From positions 9,548,001 to 9,612,000 of the forward strand of contig NZ_CP108046.1 in the NCBI RefSeq assembly GCF_041435115.1: 64,000 nt of DNA, written 5' to 3'. The position numbers and the translations under genes were made by a program. Source of the stretch: Streptomyces sp. NBC_00289 (GTDB lineage: Bacteria; Actinomycetota; Actinomycetes; Streptomycetales; Streptomycetaceae). Positions within the stretch are counted from its first letter, which is position 1, and each line of letters opens with the position of its first letter. A model generated the notes under the pieces. It had not been told where the DNA came from. It searched no databases and saw only the letters and a list, made by a program, of their open reading frames with translations. Positions 8,143-17,060 of the stretch are shown here, piece after piece.

Positions 8143-9090
8143 GTGCGTGTGCGCGAGGGACAAGAGAAGGCGGAAGCCGCCCGACACCTGATCCGGCCGC
8201 CCGAAGACAGCGCGCGCGAGCACCGGTTGGCTCCTGGCCAGGGCCCGATGACGCCGGCCCAGGCGATTGCCGTCCAGCGTACGGCGGGCAACGCGGCGGT
8301 CAGCCGGATGGTCGGGGAGAGCAGAGGGGCCGAGCCGAAGATCCCCTGGGCGGCGCCGGGGACGCGCTCGAAGCGGACCCAGGACGAGTCCGGCGTCGAA
8401 CGGGGCGACAGCCCGCCGCACCAACAGCAGCGCACCGAGAAGGATCAGGAGGCGACCAGGACCACGCGTAGCGGAAGGGCCGGGGCGTCGGTCAAGGGCA
8501 AGGAGAAGGCGGAAGCGCCGGAGGAGATCGGCAATCCGACCCTCCAGTTCACCTCCCACTACGACGGTCCCGACAAGCAGTCGCTCGCCGGAAACCAGGA
8601 GATCGGCTTCGCGCAGGTGGCGACGCTGCGGCGGGCCAACGGGATGACGACTCCGGCGGGGGACGCGTACGACTTCTGGCAGGAAGTCACCGACGAGAAC
8701 CGTCAGATCGCGCCGGACGCGGTGAACTACCGTCCCAAGAAGTCCAAGCGCCCGTGGGCCGTGGACGGTCCCTTCCGTCCGCCCTACAACACGGACGACG
8801 GAAACATCGTCAGTGCGGCCGATCACATCTCCTTCGACGACAGCCCGGGATTCTCGGGCAACATGAGGATGACCAACGGCTATTGGCTTTCCTCCTATGA
8901 GGTCAGGTTCCGCTGGAAGGTCCGCCGCAAGCAGGGCGGCCGGTTCACCAAGGCGGAACCGTTCTGGACCAGCGACGAAATGGTCCACCGGGTGGAGTCG
9001 GCGTTCGACCCGCAGAACCCTGAGGCGCCCGCGCCGATCACTGCCACCGCGGCGGGCAACCGCACGTGGAACGTAGACCTGCCCAACTGA
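8143..9090 (+). CDS. Protein with eCIS-cargo-like AGNAAV segment
   Basis: 315 residues. Near residues 36-55 it has MTPAQAIAVQRTAGNAAVSR, a short segment (LQR-x-AGN-x-AV-x-R) that in actinobacteria recurs in the N-terminal part of cargo proteins and toxins of extracellular contractile injection systems, often with DUF4157. A disordered linker rich in Lys/Glu/Arg (about 60-130) leads to a C-terminal domain with many aromatic residues that I do not recognise (TSHYDGPDKQSL, GYWLSSYEVRFRWKVRRK). There is no signal peptide. GTG at 8143 is chosen because GAGGGG lies about ten bases ahead; the frame stays open to 7969. No sheath, tube or baseplate genes are in the window, so the system assignment is inference. 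Confidence 0.6.
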   Translation: MRVREGQEKAEAARHLIRPPEDSAREHRLAPGQGPMTPAQAIAVQRTAGNAAVSRMVGESRGAEPKIPWAAPGTRSKRTQDESGVERGDSPPHQQQRTEKDQEATRTTRSGRAGASVKGKEKAEAPEEIGNPTLQFTSHYDGPDKQSLAGNQEIGFAQVATLRRANGMTTPAGDAYDFWQEVTDENRQIAPDAVNYRPKKSKRPWAVDGPFRPPYNTDDGNIVSAADHISFDDSPGFSGNMRMTNGYWLSSYEVRFRWKVRRKQGGRFTKAEPFWTSDEMVHRVESAFDPQNPEAPAPITATAAGNRTWNVDLPN

Positions 9091-9114
9091 GACGGGCCGG
9101 CCCGCACGGCGGAA

Positions 9115-9140
9115 GGGGCGCCCGCGATCCGTCGCGCCCC
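9115..9140 (+). terminator. Hairpin after the AGNAAV-motif gene
   Basis: GGGGCGC (9115-9121) pairs with GCGCCCC (9134-9140) around a 12-base loop, 25 bases after the stop codon. There is no T-run. Possible terminator. Confidence 0.4.
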
Positions 9141-9267
9141 GGCGGTATCCCCTGGATGAATTCCAAGGGATGCCTGCGGAGGGTGTGGGGTGGGCGGCGG
9201 CCAAAGCCACCGCGAGACGGTCAGGCGGCGGGCTGCCGGCCCTGGTTGTCGAGGTGGCAGCGGGCGG

Positions 9268-9657
9268 TCAGGCGTCAGGGTCGACTTCGGGGTGCGTGAA
9301 CCGCACGGGCTTGCCCAGCGACCGGGCGTAGGCGATTTCAACTCGGGTGCTGTCTCCGATGTAGTCGCCGACTACGAGCACCTCATCAGCGAGCCGGATC
9401 TTCGCCCGGTGCAGATCGTCGAGTCGAACCTTCAGCGCCTCGGCCTCGACAGGATCGGACCAAAGTTCGTGCGGCGACTTCATGTCACAGCCCGGTTTGA
9501 CGACAATCTTTCCGGCTTTGGTCTCCCGCAGATCAGCCTCGGTCATCTCGGTCATGAAGCGGGTCGAGCCACAGATCACGACGATACGCGGGAGGCTCAG
9601 CAGCTTCTTCGCGTCGGCGAGCTTCTCCTCGGGGGTGAGCAGTTGCGGGTATGACAC
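9268..9657 (-). CDS. Nucleoside 2-deoxyribosyltransferase-like protein
   Basis: 129 residues. RIVVICGSTRFMTEM near the N-terminus and EVLVVGDYIGDSTRVEIAYA near the C-terminus are the two signature parts of the small Rossmann-like nucleoside deoxyribosyltransferase superfamily (DUF4406-like members), which cut or move the N-glycosidic bond of nucleosides. Such small versions are frequent on phages and plasmids. GTG at 9657 has AGGAGGA six bases ahead. The enzyme activity is inferred from family resemblance only; the Glu of EIAYA would be the catalytic residue. Confidence 0.7.
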   Translation of the reverse strand: MSYPQLLTPEEKLADAKKLLSLPRIVVICGSTRFMTEMTEADLRETKAGKIVVKPGCDMKSPHELWSDPVEAEALKVRLDDLHRAKIRLADEVLVVGDYIGDSTRVEIAYARSLGKPVRFTHPEVDPDA

Positions 9658-9706
9658 TGGTTCCTCCTGGTGGTGTGGTCCAAGGGGTGCCTGCGGTTGG
9701 CGGGAG

Positions 9707-10138
9707 TTACTCGTCGTGCAGTTCAGCGCGGACGCGGCGTGAGGGCTGGAACGTGTAGAGGTCGAGGACGTCAGGCGGGTCGGCCAGGCCGGGGCCGCCG
9801 TCGCCGACCCAGGCGGTTATGTCGGCCGCGGCGTCGGGATCGTTGACCTGGCCGAGCCACACGGGGCGTCCGCCGGCCTTACGTCCTTCGGCGGAGGGTT
9901 GGATGACGATGACGTTGGCGCGCTCGCACGCGTCGAGGCAGTCGGTGCGCCGGACCATCGCGACTCCGGCCAGGGCGGTGCGAAGGTCGGTGAGCTGGCC
10001 TTCGTGGTCGAGCCGGGGAACTTTGGCGGCTGTGCCGCAGCAGCACCCTCGGCAGACGGTGACGGTACAGCGGGCGACGGCGGAACCTGCCGTTCCTGTC
10101 GCAGCGGGCGTGCGGCTGCGGCGGGCGCGCTTGCTCAC
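9707..10138 (-). CDS. Thioredoxin-like [2Fe-2S] ferredoxin
   Basis: Predicted electron carrier of 143 residues. Cysteine pattern CTVTVCRGCCCGTAAKVP, then RRTDCLDACERANVIVI, matches thioredoxin-fold [2Fe-2S] ferredoxins (CxxxxC and CxxxC ligand pairs, with two extra cysteines). The C-terminal part has GRPVWLGQVNDPDAAADITA. The start is GTG at 10138, overlapping the previous gene's TGA in GTGA, so the frame that stays open to 10480 is not used. It is last in the TetR / unknown / ferredoxin operon. A role as redox partner of the divergent flavin monooxygenase is conceivable, but such class A monooxygenases normally use NADPH directly. Confidence 0.78.
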   Translation of the reverse strand: MSKRARRSRTPAATGTAGSAVARCTVTVCRGCCCGTAAKVPRLDHEGQLTDLRTALAGVAMVRRTDCLDACERANVIVIQPSAEGRKAGGRPVWLGQVNDPDAAADITAWVGDGGPGLADPPDVLDLYTFQPSRRVRAELHDE

Positions 10139-10500
10139 GCGATGTCCTTCCCGAGAGCGTTGGTCCAGGCGTGTTCGCCCAGTAGGTGGGGGCCGTTGAG
10201 GCCGACGACGAGGGCAGGGCCTCGGTGGCCGGCCAAGCCTAGGGGCAGCGGGGGCGTGCCGATGAGGTCCCGGGCCACCAGCGCGGTGGCGAAGGCTCCG
10301 CCGACGAACAGGCTCTGCGCGGCGAGGTGGCGGGCCTTGGGGGAGCGGGCCATGACGGCGTGACGAGTGGCGAGTTCGCCGCGCACCACGACGGCGCCGG
10401 CCGTTTCCGGGGTGAGATCGGATCCGGCTTTCGCCTTGGTGTACCGCGGCGCGGACGGCCTGCGATCGACTCTCCACCACTGCCTGGATCGCGGCGTCAC
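10135..10500 (-). CDS. Hypothetical protein, 121 aa
   Basis: Not recognised. It is Ala/Gly-rich with ARDLIGTPPLPLGLAGHRGP and GLNGPHLLGEHAWTNALGKD in the second half; no signal peptide. It starts with GTG at 10500, overlapping the TetR stop in GTGA, and ends overlapping the ferredoxin start in the same way. These tight overlaps, rather than similarity to known proteins, are the main reason to accept it. It may be a partner or substrate-handling protein of the ferredoxin. Confidence 0.6.
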   Translation of the reverse strand: MTPRSRQWWRVDRRPSAPRYTKAKAGSDLTPETAGAVVVRGELATRHAVMARSPKARHLAAQSLFVGGAFATALVARDLIGTPPLPLGLAGHRGPALVVGLNGPHLLGEHAWTNALGKDIA

Positions 10501-11198
10501 GCGGACGGTCGCGGGTCTGCGGTCGTGTTCAGCCCGGCTAGGAGCAGGTCGAGGCCGGTGGTGAACTGGTCGCGGTCGTTGTGGTCGCGCAGGTCCGCGG
10601 TGGTGCGCGTCAGGAAGGGATAGTCGGCGGGATCGAGATTCTCCCAGCGTTCGGCGGTCTGAGCCAGGAACGCATCACGGGTGGTGGCCGGGTCGGCGGT
10701 GGTGTGCGGGGTGATGATCTGGGTGCTGACGCCGGTGACGTAGTAGGAGATCGCGGTGGAGACCGCGAAATGCCGTTCGGCTGGCAGCCCGGTTCGGGCG
10801 ACGAGGGTGCCGATGCGGTCGAGCAGGCGCAGTGCGTTCGCCAGGGTGGGCGGCGCGGTGACGTGTGACGCTGCCCACGGATGCCGATCAAGGGCGTCGA
10901 AGACGGCGATGGCGAGCGCGCGCAGCCCGGCGCCGGCGTCTTCCTCGGGACGCGGGTCCGCGGCGAGGGCGTGGCCGAGCACCTGATCGGCGGCCAGGGC
11001 GACGAGTTCGTCCTTGTTCGTCACGTGCCAGTACAGCGCCCCGGGGCCGGTGTTCAGTTGTTTGGCCAGCAGCCGGAAGGTGAGTCCCCGCTCGCCGAGC
11101 TCGTCCAGCAGCGCAACGGCCGCGCCGACGATGGTCTCTCGCGAAAGGGCGTCGGCACGCCCCTTTCCATCGGGTGCTCTTCCTCGTGTCCGTGGCAT
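10497..11198 (-). CDS. TetR-family repressor
   Basis: 233 residues. The N-terminal helix-turn-helix (TFRLLAKQLNTGPGALYWHV, within residues 35-60) and the C-terminal all-helical part resemble tetracycline-repressor-like regulators (TetR_C_1 group), which respond to small molecules. ATG at 11198 is chosen: a CAAAAT hexamer ends six bases upstream, suggesting a leaderless mRNA. The long frame reaching to 12560 is only an overlap with the divergent gene. The 15-bp inverted repeat at 11219-11257 lies just upstream and probably serves as operator for this gene and the flavin monooxygenase. It is the first gene of a three-gene operon joined by 4-base overlaps. Confidence 0.88.
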   Translation of the reverse strand: MPRTRGRAPDGKGRADALSRETIVGAAVALLDELGERGLTFRLLAKQLNTGPGALYWHVTNKDELVALAADQVLGHALAADPRPEEDAGAGLRALAIAVFDALDRHPWAASHVTAPPTLANALRLLDRIGTLVARTGLPAERHFAVSTAISYYVTGVSTQIITPHTTADPATTRDAFLAQTAERWENLDPADYPFLTRTTADLRDHNDRDQFTTGLDLLLAGLNTTADPRPSA

Positions 11199-11218
11199 GA
11201 CCTCATTTTGACACACCC

Positions 11219-11257
11219 TGGAACCACGTTCCATACTCCATTTGGAACGTGGTTCCA
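11219..11257. promoter_or_regulatory. TetR operator, 15-bp inverted repeat
   Basis: TGGAACCACGTTCCA (11219-11233) is the exact reverse complement of TGGAACGTGGTTCCA (11243-11257), with nine bases between. Each arm is itself a near-palindrome of TGGAAC and GTTCCA, so there may be two operators, each bound by one dimer. It sits between the divergent tetR-like and monooxygenase genes. Confidence 0.8.
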
Positions 11258-11312
11258 TATAGCTGGCCGGGTGGATGCCCGGCGCTCCGCCCCCACGCGA
11301 ACGAGGTAGCCC

Positions 11313-12464
11313 ATGAACACCAGCCACCCCCCGATAGCCATCGTCGGTGCCGGCCTTGGCGGCCTGACCCTCGCCAGGGTCCTGCACGTCCACGGCATCC
11401 CGGCAACGGTCTACGAAGCCGACGCTTCGGCCACGTCCCGCACGCAGGGCGGCCAGCTCGACATCCACGAGGACGACGGACAGCGCGCGCTCGCCGACGC
11501 AGGCCTCACCGACGAGTTCCGCGCGATCATCCACGAAGGCGCCGAGGCGCTGCGCGTACTTGACCAGCACGGCAAGCTGCTGCACGACGAGCCCGACGAC
11601 GGCACGGCGCGGCGTCCCGAAGTGCTCCGCGGCGACCTGCGTCGGATCCTGCTCGACTCCCTCCCCGACCAGACGGTCCAGTGGGGACGCAAGGTCACCG
11701 GCGTACGACCCCTCGGCGACGGCCGGCACGAGCTGACCTTCGCCGACGGCGCGACGGCGACCAGCAGCCTGCTCGTCGGTGCCGACGGCGCCTGGTCGAA
11801 GATCCGCCCCCTGCTCTCCGACGCCAAGCCGGCGTACAGCGGCACGATGGTCATGGAGACCTACCTGTACGACGTCGACGAGAGGCACACCGCGACGGCC
11901 GAGGCGGTCGGTGCCGGCGCGATGTACGCGCTGACCCCGGGCAAGGGGATCATCGCGCACCGAGAGGCGGGAAACATCCTGCACACCTACGTCGAACTGA
12001 ACCGGCCCGCCGACTGGATCGCCGAAATCGACTTCACCGACGCCGTCGCCTCGACTGCTCGGATCGCGGCCGAGTTCGACGGGTGGGCACCGGAACTCAC
12101 CGCGCTGATCACCGACGGTGAGACCGCTCCGTACGCCCGCATGATCCACTCGCTCCCGGACGGACACCGATGGGAGCGTGTGCCGGGGGTGACGCTTCTG
12201 GGCGATGCCGCGCACCTGATGCCGCCGTCCGGCGACGGCGCGAACCTGGCGATGTTCGACGGCGCCGAACTCGCCAAGGCGATCGCCGCACACCGCGACG
12301 ACATCGAAGCGGCGCTCACCGCCTATGAAGAGGCACTGTTCTCCCGCAGTGAGCCCTTCTACACCGACGCCCACGAAATGCTGGACCTCTGCCTCGGCGA
12401 CCGCGCACCGTTCGGACTCATCGCCCTCTTCACCGGTGATCCCCAGGGCCGGGACGCGGCGTAG
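11313..12464 (+). CDS. FAD-dependent monooxygenase, TetX-like
   Basis: Class A flavoprotein hydroxylase of 383 residues, cytoplasmic, expected to use NADPH and oxygen. FAD loop IAIVGAGLGGLTLARVLHVH (residues 8-27), the ribityl/NADPH region LLVGADGAWSKIRPLL and the second FAD motif LLGDAAHLMPPSGDGANLAM are all present. The overall form resembles TetX-type tetracycline-inactivating enzymes and other small PHBH-fold hydroxylases. Control by a divergent TetR regulator with a strong operator fits an inducible detoxification enzyme, but the substrate is unknown. A paralogue lies at 25032-26180. Confidence 0.85.
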   Translation: MNTSHPPIAIVGAGLGGLTLARVLHVHGIPATVYEADASATSRTQGGQLDIHEDDGQRALADAGLTDEFRAIIHEGAEALRVLDQHGKLLHDEPDDGTARRPEVLRGDLRRILLDSLPDQTVQWGRKVTGVRPLGDGRHELTFADGATATSSLLVGADGAWSKIRPLLSDAKPAYSGTMVMETYLYDVDERHTATAEAVGAGAMYALTPGKGIIAHREAGNILHTYVELNRPADWIAEIDFTDAVASTARIAAEFDGWAPELTALITDGETAPYARMIHSLPDGHRWERVPGVTLLGDAAHLMPPSGDGANLAMFDGAELAKAIAAHRDDIEAALTAYEEALFSRSEPFYTDAHEMLDLCLGDRAPFGLIALFTGDPQGRDAA

Positions 12465-12610
12465 GAGCAGTCCTGAGCCACACCGCCGACGGTGATCCTC
12501 ACCCGTACAAGATGAAGTGACAGAGATGACGCTCGACGCAACTCCCCCAGCGGGTGTCACGCGGGGCGAATCCTGCCGGGCAAACCAGGGAATAAGCTCC
12601 CGATCAAAGC

Positions 12611-13453
12611 CTATGGATGTTCACCGAGTTGAAGAAGACCGGCGAGGGAGAAGCACAAAGCGCCGGTGAGGGTACCCCAGTTGGCGATGTCGGAGTTGAC
12701 GAGGCTGCCGGTGGCGGGGCGGGTATAGGCGGCGAGCGCCGAGACCATGAACAGAAGCGAGCCGAACTGGTTGACGGCGACAATCCACCAGCCGAGGTCG
12801 CGGGGGTGGACGCAGGGCCGGCCGTGGCAGATCTCGACGAAGGCCAGGTGGCCGGAGACCAGGAAGAGGACACAGCCGATCACGTCCGGCGTCCAGATCA
12901 GGCGGTTGACCTGGTGGAGGGTCAGGCCCTGCAAGAACGAGTCCAGCAGGTTGACGGCGAAGACGAGTGTGCCCGCGAAGAGGACGAAGGAGCTCAACCA
13001 GTCCACTCGCGTCGGCTCATAGCTCCACCATCGCCAGCGGCGGGTGACGAGGCGTCCTTCGCCTCCGGCAACGTGGCGCGGTGCGTTGACCACCTGCAGC
13101 AGCGAGACGTACCCGCCGGTGTTGAAGAACAGGCCGCCCGCGAAGTAGATCGAGGCGCACTCGGTGGCGTCGCCGGAGCCGAACTGTGCGACGGCCGCGC
13201 CTGCCGCGAAGAGGGCCCCGCCGACAATGAAGGCGATCGCGGCGATGACGTTGAGCCTGCCCAGCCGGGCGAGGGAAACGACGTCCGCACGGGTGTGCCG
13301 AGTGGCCGCCGCACCGACGGGACGGACGGCGAGCACCCCGCGCCGCCGCGCGAGCCGAGACTCCCACACGGCGGTGCCGCCACCGGGAGGGTGCCAGGTG
13401 AGTCGGGTGGTGAACGGTCCTGCGCCCTCGGCGCGCTGCTCGGTCTGACCCAC
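12611..13453 (-). CDS. Integral membrane protein, 280 aa
   Basis: Function not recognised. After a cytoplasmic N-terminus of about 65 residues come hydrophobic segments: IAAIAFIVGGALFAAGAAVA, a loop, a pair around SSFVLFAGTLVFAVNLLDSF, then VIGCVLFLVSGHLAFVEI, WWIVAVNQFGSLLFMVSALA and a last one near the C-terminus, giving five or six helices. The start is GTG at 13453: a TAGGCT hexamer ends six bases upstream, suggesting leaderless translation. It stands alone. Confidence 0.7.
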   Translation of the reverse strand: MGQTEQRAEGAGPFTTRLTWHPPGGGTAVWESRLARRRGVLAVRPVGAAATRHTRADVVSLARLGRLNVIAAIAFIVGGALFAAGAAVAQFGSGDATECASIYFAGGLFFNTGGYVSLLQVVNAPRHVAGGEGRLVTRRWRWWSYEPTRVDWLSSFVLFAGTLVFAVNLLDSFLQGLTLHQVNRLIWTPDVIGCVLFLVSGHLAFVEICHGRPCVHPRDLGWWIVAVNQFGSLLFMVSALAAYTRPATGSLVNSDIANWGTLTGALCFSLAGLLQLGEHP

Positions 13454-13654
13454 GGGCCGAGCCTAGACCTGGGACAGGATCGAGAGGCGGAGGAAACGCC
13501 GTCCTCCGAGCCGTACGCCTGGCACCCGCCGGCTGGCCGCCGACGCGTTCGTGTCGACGGCCGGCTCCCGGGCCTGGGCCGGTTCGGCTCAGGCCCGGGG
13601 GTGCTCGTCCGCGTCGAACCTGCTGCCTCTATGCGTTGTCGAGCAGGATCTGTT

Positions 13655-14077
13655 CTACGTGCTCAGCAACGCCGCGACACGGACAGCGGTCTTCTCGCCC
13701 GCTCGCTGCTTGATCAGGCCTTCCTTGGCAGCTGCACGGAGCCTGACCTGCGAGGCGTGCTCCCCGCCTTTGGTGACCAGCGCAGTGACCACTACAGGAT
13801 TCAGGCCGCCGACGCCACAGCCGGCGACGACACGGATCGTCTCTTGGTCCCTGCCCGGCTCGGTAGGCACGGGCCCCACCGCTCGTCCGGCTCGTTCGAG
13901 CATGGTGACGACATGCTTGACGGCTTCGTCGAACGGCAAGGGGATGACCAGGTCAATCTCATGGACGTTCTTCCTCATCCGCTTCGCCACAAGCCGGGTC
14001 AAGCGCCCGCTGCCTCCACTGACGGCAGCCAGAGCACCGAGCTCGTCAGCCAGGATGTCGTCCTCACTCCGGTCCAT
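13655..14077 (-). CDS. Hypothetical protein, 140 aa
   Basis: Not recognised. An acidic start (MDRSEDDILADELGALAAV) is followed by alternating strands and helices (EIDLVIPLPFDEAVKHVVTM, then ETIRVVAGCGVGGLNPVVV), which may be a small alpha/beta or START-like fold. ATG at 14077 is chosen because GAGGGGTGGGGG lies ahead; another in-frame ATG at 14110 has no ribosome site. No membrane segment or signal peptide. Confidence 0.6.
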   Translation of the reverse strand: MDRSEDDILADELGALAAVSGGSGRLTRLVAKRMRKNVHEIDLVIPLPFDEAVKHVVTMLERAGRAVGPVPTEPGRDQETIRVVAGCGVGGLNPVVVTALVTKGGEHASQVRLRAAAKEGLIKQRAGEKTAVRVAALLST

Positions 14078-14278
14078 GCGCCCCCACCCCTCACTGCTTG
14101 AGTTTTTCATCTAATCAGCCACGGATCCGTTTCGGCCAACAGGAAAGGCCGCTGCCGGGTTCTACAGAGGTTCAGATGCACGTCGACATCGCGCATGTTG
14201 TCCGTCGAGGTTCGGACGGCGGCAGCCGGCTTCCCCATTCGCCTGTAGCGGTGTGTACGAGCCGCTACGCTCGACCGC

Positions 14279-14527
14279 ATGGCGAAGAGGCAGATCAACG
14301 TGCGGGTGGACGAGGACGTGTACGCCGCGATCGAGGAACGCGCCGCGGCGGCCGGTATGGACGTGCCCGACTACGCCCGCCAGGTGCTCGCCGACGAGGG
14401 CAACGACCTGCGGCACCGGTTCCTCGACGCGGGCGACCACTTCACCGAGGAGTGGGGCGAGCACTTCGCCGAGCGCTTCGGTCACCCCGCGCCGACCAGG
14501 CACGAGACGCGCGGTAAGGCCGCGTGA
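14279..14527 (+). CDS. Antitoxin-like ribbon-helix-helix protein
   Basis: 82 residues. KRQINVRVDEDVYAAIEERA is a ribbon-helix-helix (CopG/Arc) DNA-binding start, followed by AAGMDVPDYARQVLADE; the acidic second half (FTEEWGEHFAERFGH) would bind the toxin. It probably neutralises the next gene product and represses its own operon. A TACGCT hexamer ends seven bases before the ATG, so the message is probably leaderless. The toxin gene starts inside its stop codon. Confidence 0.78.
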   Translation: MAKRQINVRVDEDVYAAIEERAAAAGMDVPDYARQVLADEGNDLRHRFLDAGDHFTEEWGEHFAERFGHPAPTRHETRGKAA

Positions 14528-14904
14528 TCCTGCACATCGACCGCGCTTGGCTGCTGGACCTCGCTCACCGCAGCCTGCCCGGCGACCCGGACGTCACCGA
14601 CTTCGGCACGCTGCAGGCCGCGGTGGCCAGGCACGCCGACAGGGTGATGGATCGGCCCGTCTATCCCGAGGCTCACCACCGGGCCGCCGCGCTCATGCAC
14701 CAGCTCATCCGGGTGCCCGCGCTGGAGTACGCCAACGAGTTGTTCGGCGCGGTGGTGGCTGCCTCGTACCTGACGGTGTCCGGCATCGTCGTGACCGCGG
14801 ACTTCAAGCAGGCCGGCGACCTCGCCGAGCGGATCGCGCGTGACGGGCTGGATGTGCGGGAGGTCGCGGAGGAGATCAAGGGCTGGACTCGTCCGAGGGC
14901 CTGA
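14524..14904 (+). CDS. Doc-like protein with degenerate Fic motif
   Basis: 126 residues, translationally coupled to the antitoxin by a GTGA overlap. Size, helical pattern and the segment SYLTVSGIVVTADFKQAGDL correspond to Doc-family toxins, which phosphorylate elongation factor Tu. The Fic loop, normally H-x-F-x-D/E-A/G-N-K-R, aligns with PALEYANEL (residues 65-73): the catalytic His and the Lys/Arg that hold the nucleotide phosphates are absent, while Ala-Asn remain. Activity by the usual mechanism is therefore doubtful; it may bind rather than modify its target, or be inactive. Similar Doc-like proteins are, to my knowledge, frequent in Streptomyces. Confidence 0.68.
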   Translation: MILHIDRAWLLDLAHRSLPGDPDVTDFGTLQAAVARHADRVMDRPVYPEAHHRAAALMHQLIRVPALEYANELFGAVVAASYLTVSGIVVTADFKQAGDLAERIARDGLDVREVAEEIKGWTRPRA

Positions 14905-15084
14905 GTCGTGCAACGCGTGAGGGTGCCGGTGCCGTATCGACGGTGCCGCACGACCGACGTCCCCCACCTTCCGCGGAGCCCAGCTCATGCGGCTGCCACG
15001 GTGAAGGAGTGGCGAGGTTGACCTCAAGTCCAGTTGAGCTTCTAGGTTCGGGGGTGCCGAAGTCGACAGACCGGAGGGAACGCG

Positions 15085-15393
15085 ATGAGGACGCTGGTGC
15101 TGGGAAGGACACCCGCCAGGGTGACGGCGGTGCTGGCCACACTGCGCGCGGACGGCTTTGACGTGGAGGGAGTGAGCACCGACGAGGAGGCCCGGAAGCT
15201 GTTGGAGACCGAGGAATTCGGGGTGCTGATCATCGGCGGGGGAGTGGGGCCGGATTCCCGCGCGTGGATCAAGGAGTTCGCGGCAGAGCACAGGGTGCGG
15301 CGGGTGATCGACGGTGCGCTGACGCAGCCCTTCGACGCCTACGTGCGGCGGGAGTTCGAGCCGCTGATCCGGGAGACCGCCGCCAAGGGGTGA
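15085..15393 (+). CDS. Hypothetical protein, 102 aa (Rossmann-like)
   Basis: Small alpha/beta protein. MRTLVLGRTPARVTAVLATL, EFGVLIIGGGVGPDSRAWIK and VRRVIDGALTQPFDAYVRRE suggest a half-Rossmann or receiver-like fold with a glycine-rich IIGGGVG turn. The phospho-acceptor Asp of response regulators is not evident. GGAGGG lies ahead of the ATG. It stands alone; the function is unknown. Confidence 0.6.
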   Translation: MRTLVLGRTPARVTAVLATLRADGFDVEGVSTDEEARKLLETEEFGVLIIGGGVGPDSRAWIKEFAAEHRVRRVIDGALTQPFDAYVRREFEPLIRETAAKG

Positions 15394-15932
15394 CACCCAC
15401 GAGCGCCCGGGCATCCGTACCGGATCAGCGCAGTCACACAGCGATGGCTGGGCGCTTGTCTCCTTCGGGGTCGCACCGTTCGTGCCGGGACTCGCACGAC
15501 CTTGCTTCCCACGCCGCTTTTCCTGGAGGGGGCCTACCCGCAGACGACCGCTCCGCTCACGGAGCTGCGCCTGACCGGCGCTGCGGCTCTGCCTGGCGGT
15601 CAGGGCGCCGCCGCTACCTGCCCGGTCGGACGCCGGATCAAGGGCCCTCCTTGGGTGGAGCCGGCAGTGCCCGCGTCGGAGCTGATCACAGACGGTGGTC
15701 ATGCAGAACGACCGTTCGGGGCCGGCGCTCTGTCTCGACGGTGGACTTGCGCTGGAGTGCGCTCCAGGTCGTAGCGTCGTAGATATCGCGGCGAACGAAC
15801 CTCCTGCCGCCCGGTGCTCTCACGGGATACCGGGCGGTGGAATCCGTCGCTGGATGGATGAGGGGCTTGGCGCCGTGCGCCGTCCGAACGACGAACGACG
15901 AACGAGTATGCAGGGAAAGGCTGGGACACGAC
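15394..15932. other. Intergenic, no supported gene
   Basis: About 540 bases. A 90-codon plus-strand frame at 15502-15774 has no ribosome site or family signature and is probably not a gene. A TAGATA element near 15780 may be part of a promoter for the aldo/keto reductase. No repeat or RNA gene was seen. Confidence 0.4.
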
Positions 15933-16922
<990 letters not shown>

Positions 16923-17060
16923 TCGGGACGCCGACGGCGAGAGCGGCGGGGCGCCCAGCTCGTTTCCTTCGCGACGCGAACGACCGGTCGGTCAGGGCCA
17001 CCGTTACGAGGTATCACCGAAATCGGCGGCGGCTTCGGCCGGCATCCGTCACAGCCGCTG

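Noticed and set aside
10497..12560. Minus-strand frame of 687 codons reaching across the monooxygenase gene
   Set aside because: Only the last 233 codons (from 11198) form a TetR protein; the rest is antisense to the flavin monooxygenase gene.
15502..15774. 90-codon plus-strand frame in a gap
   Set aside because: No ribosome site, no motif and unremarkable composition.
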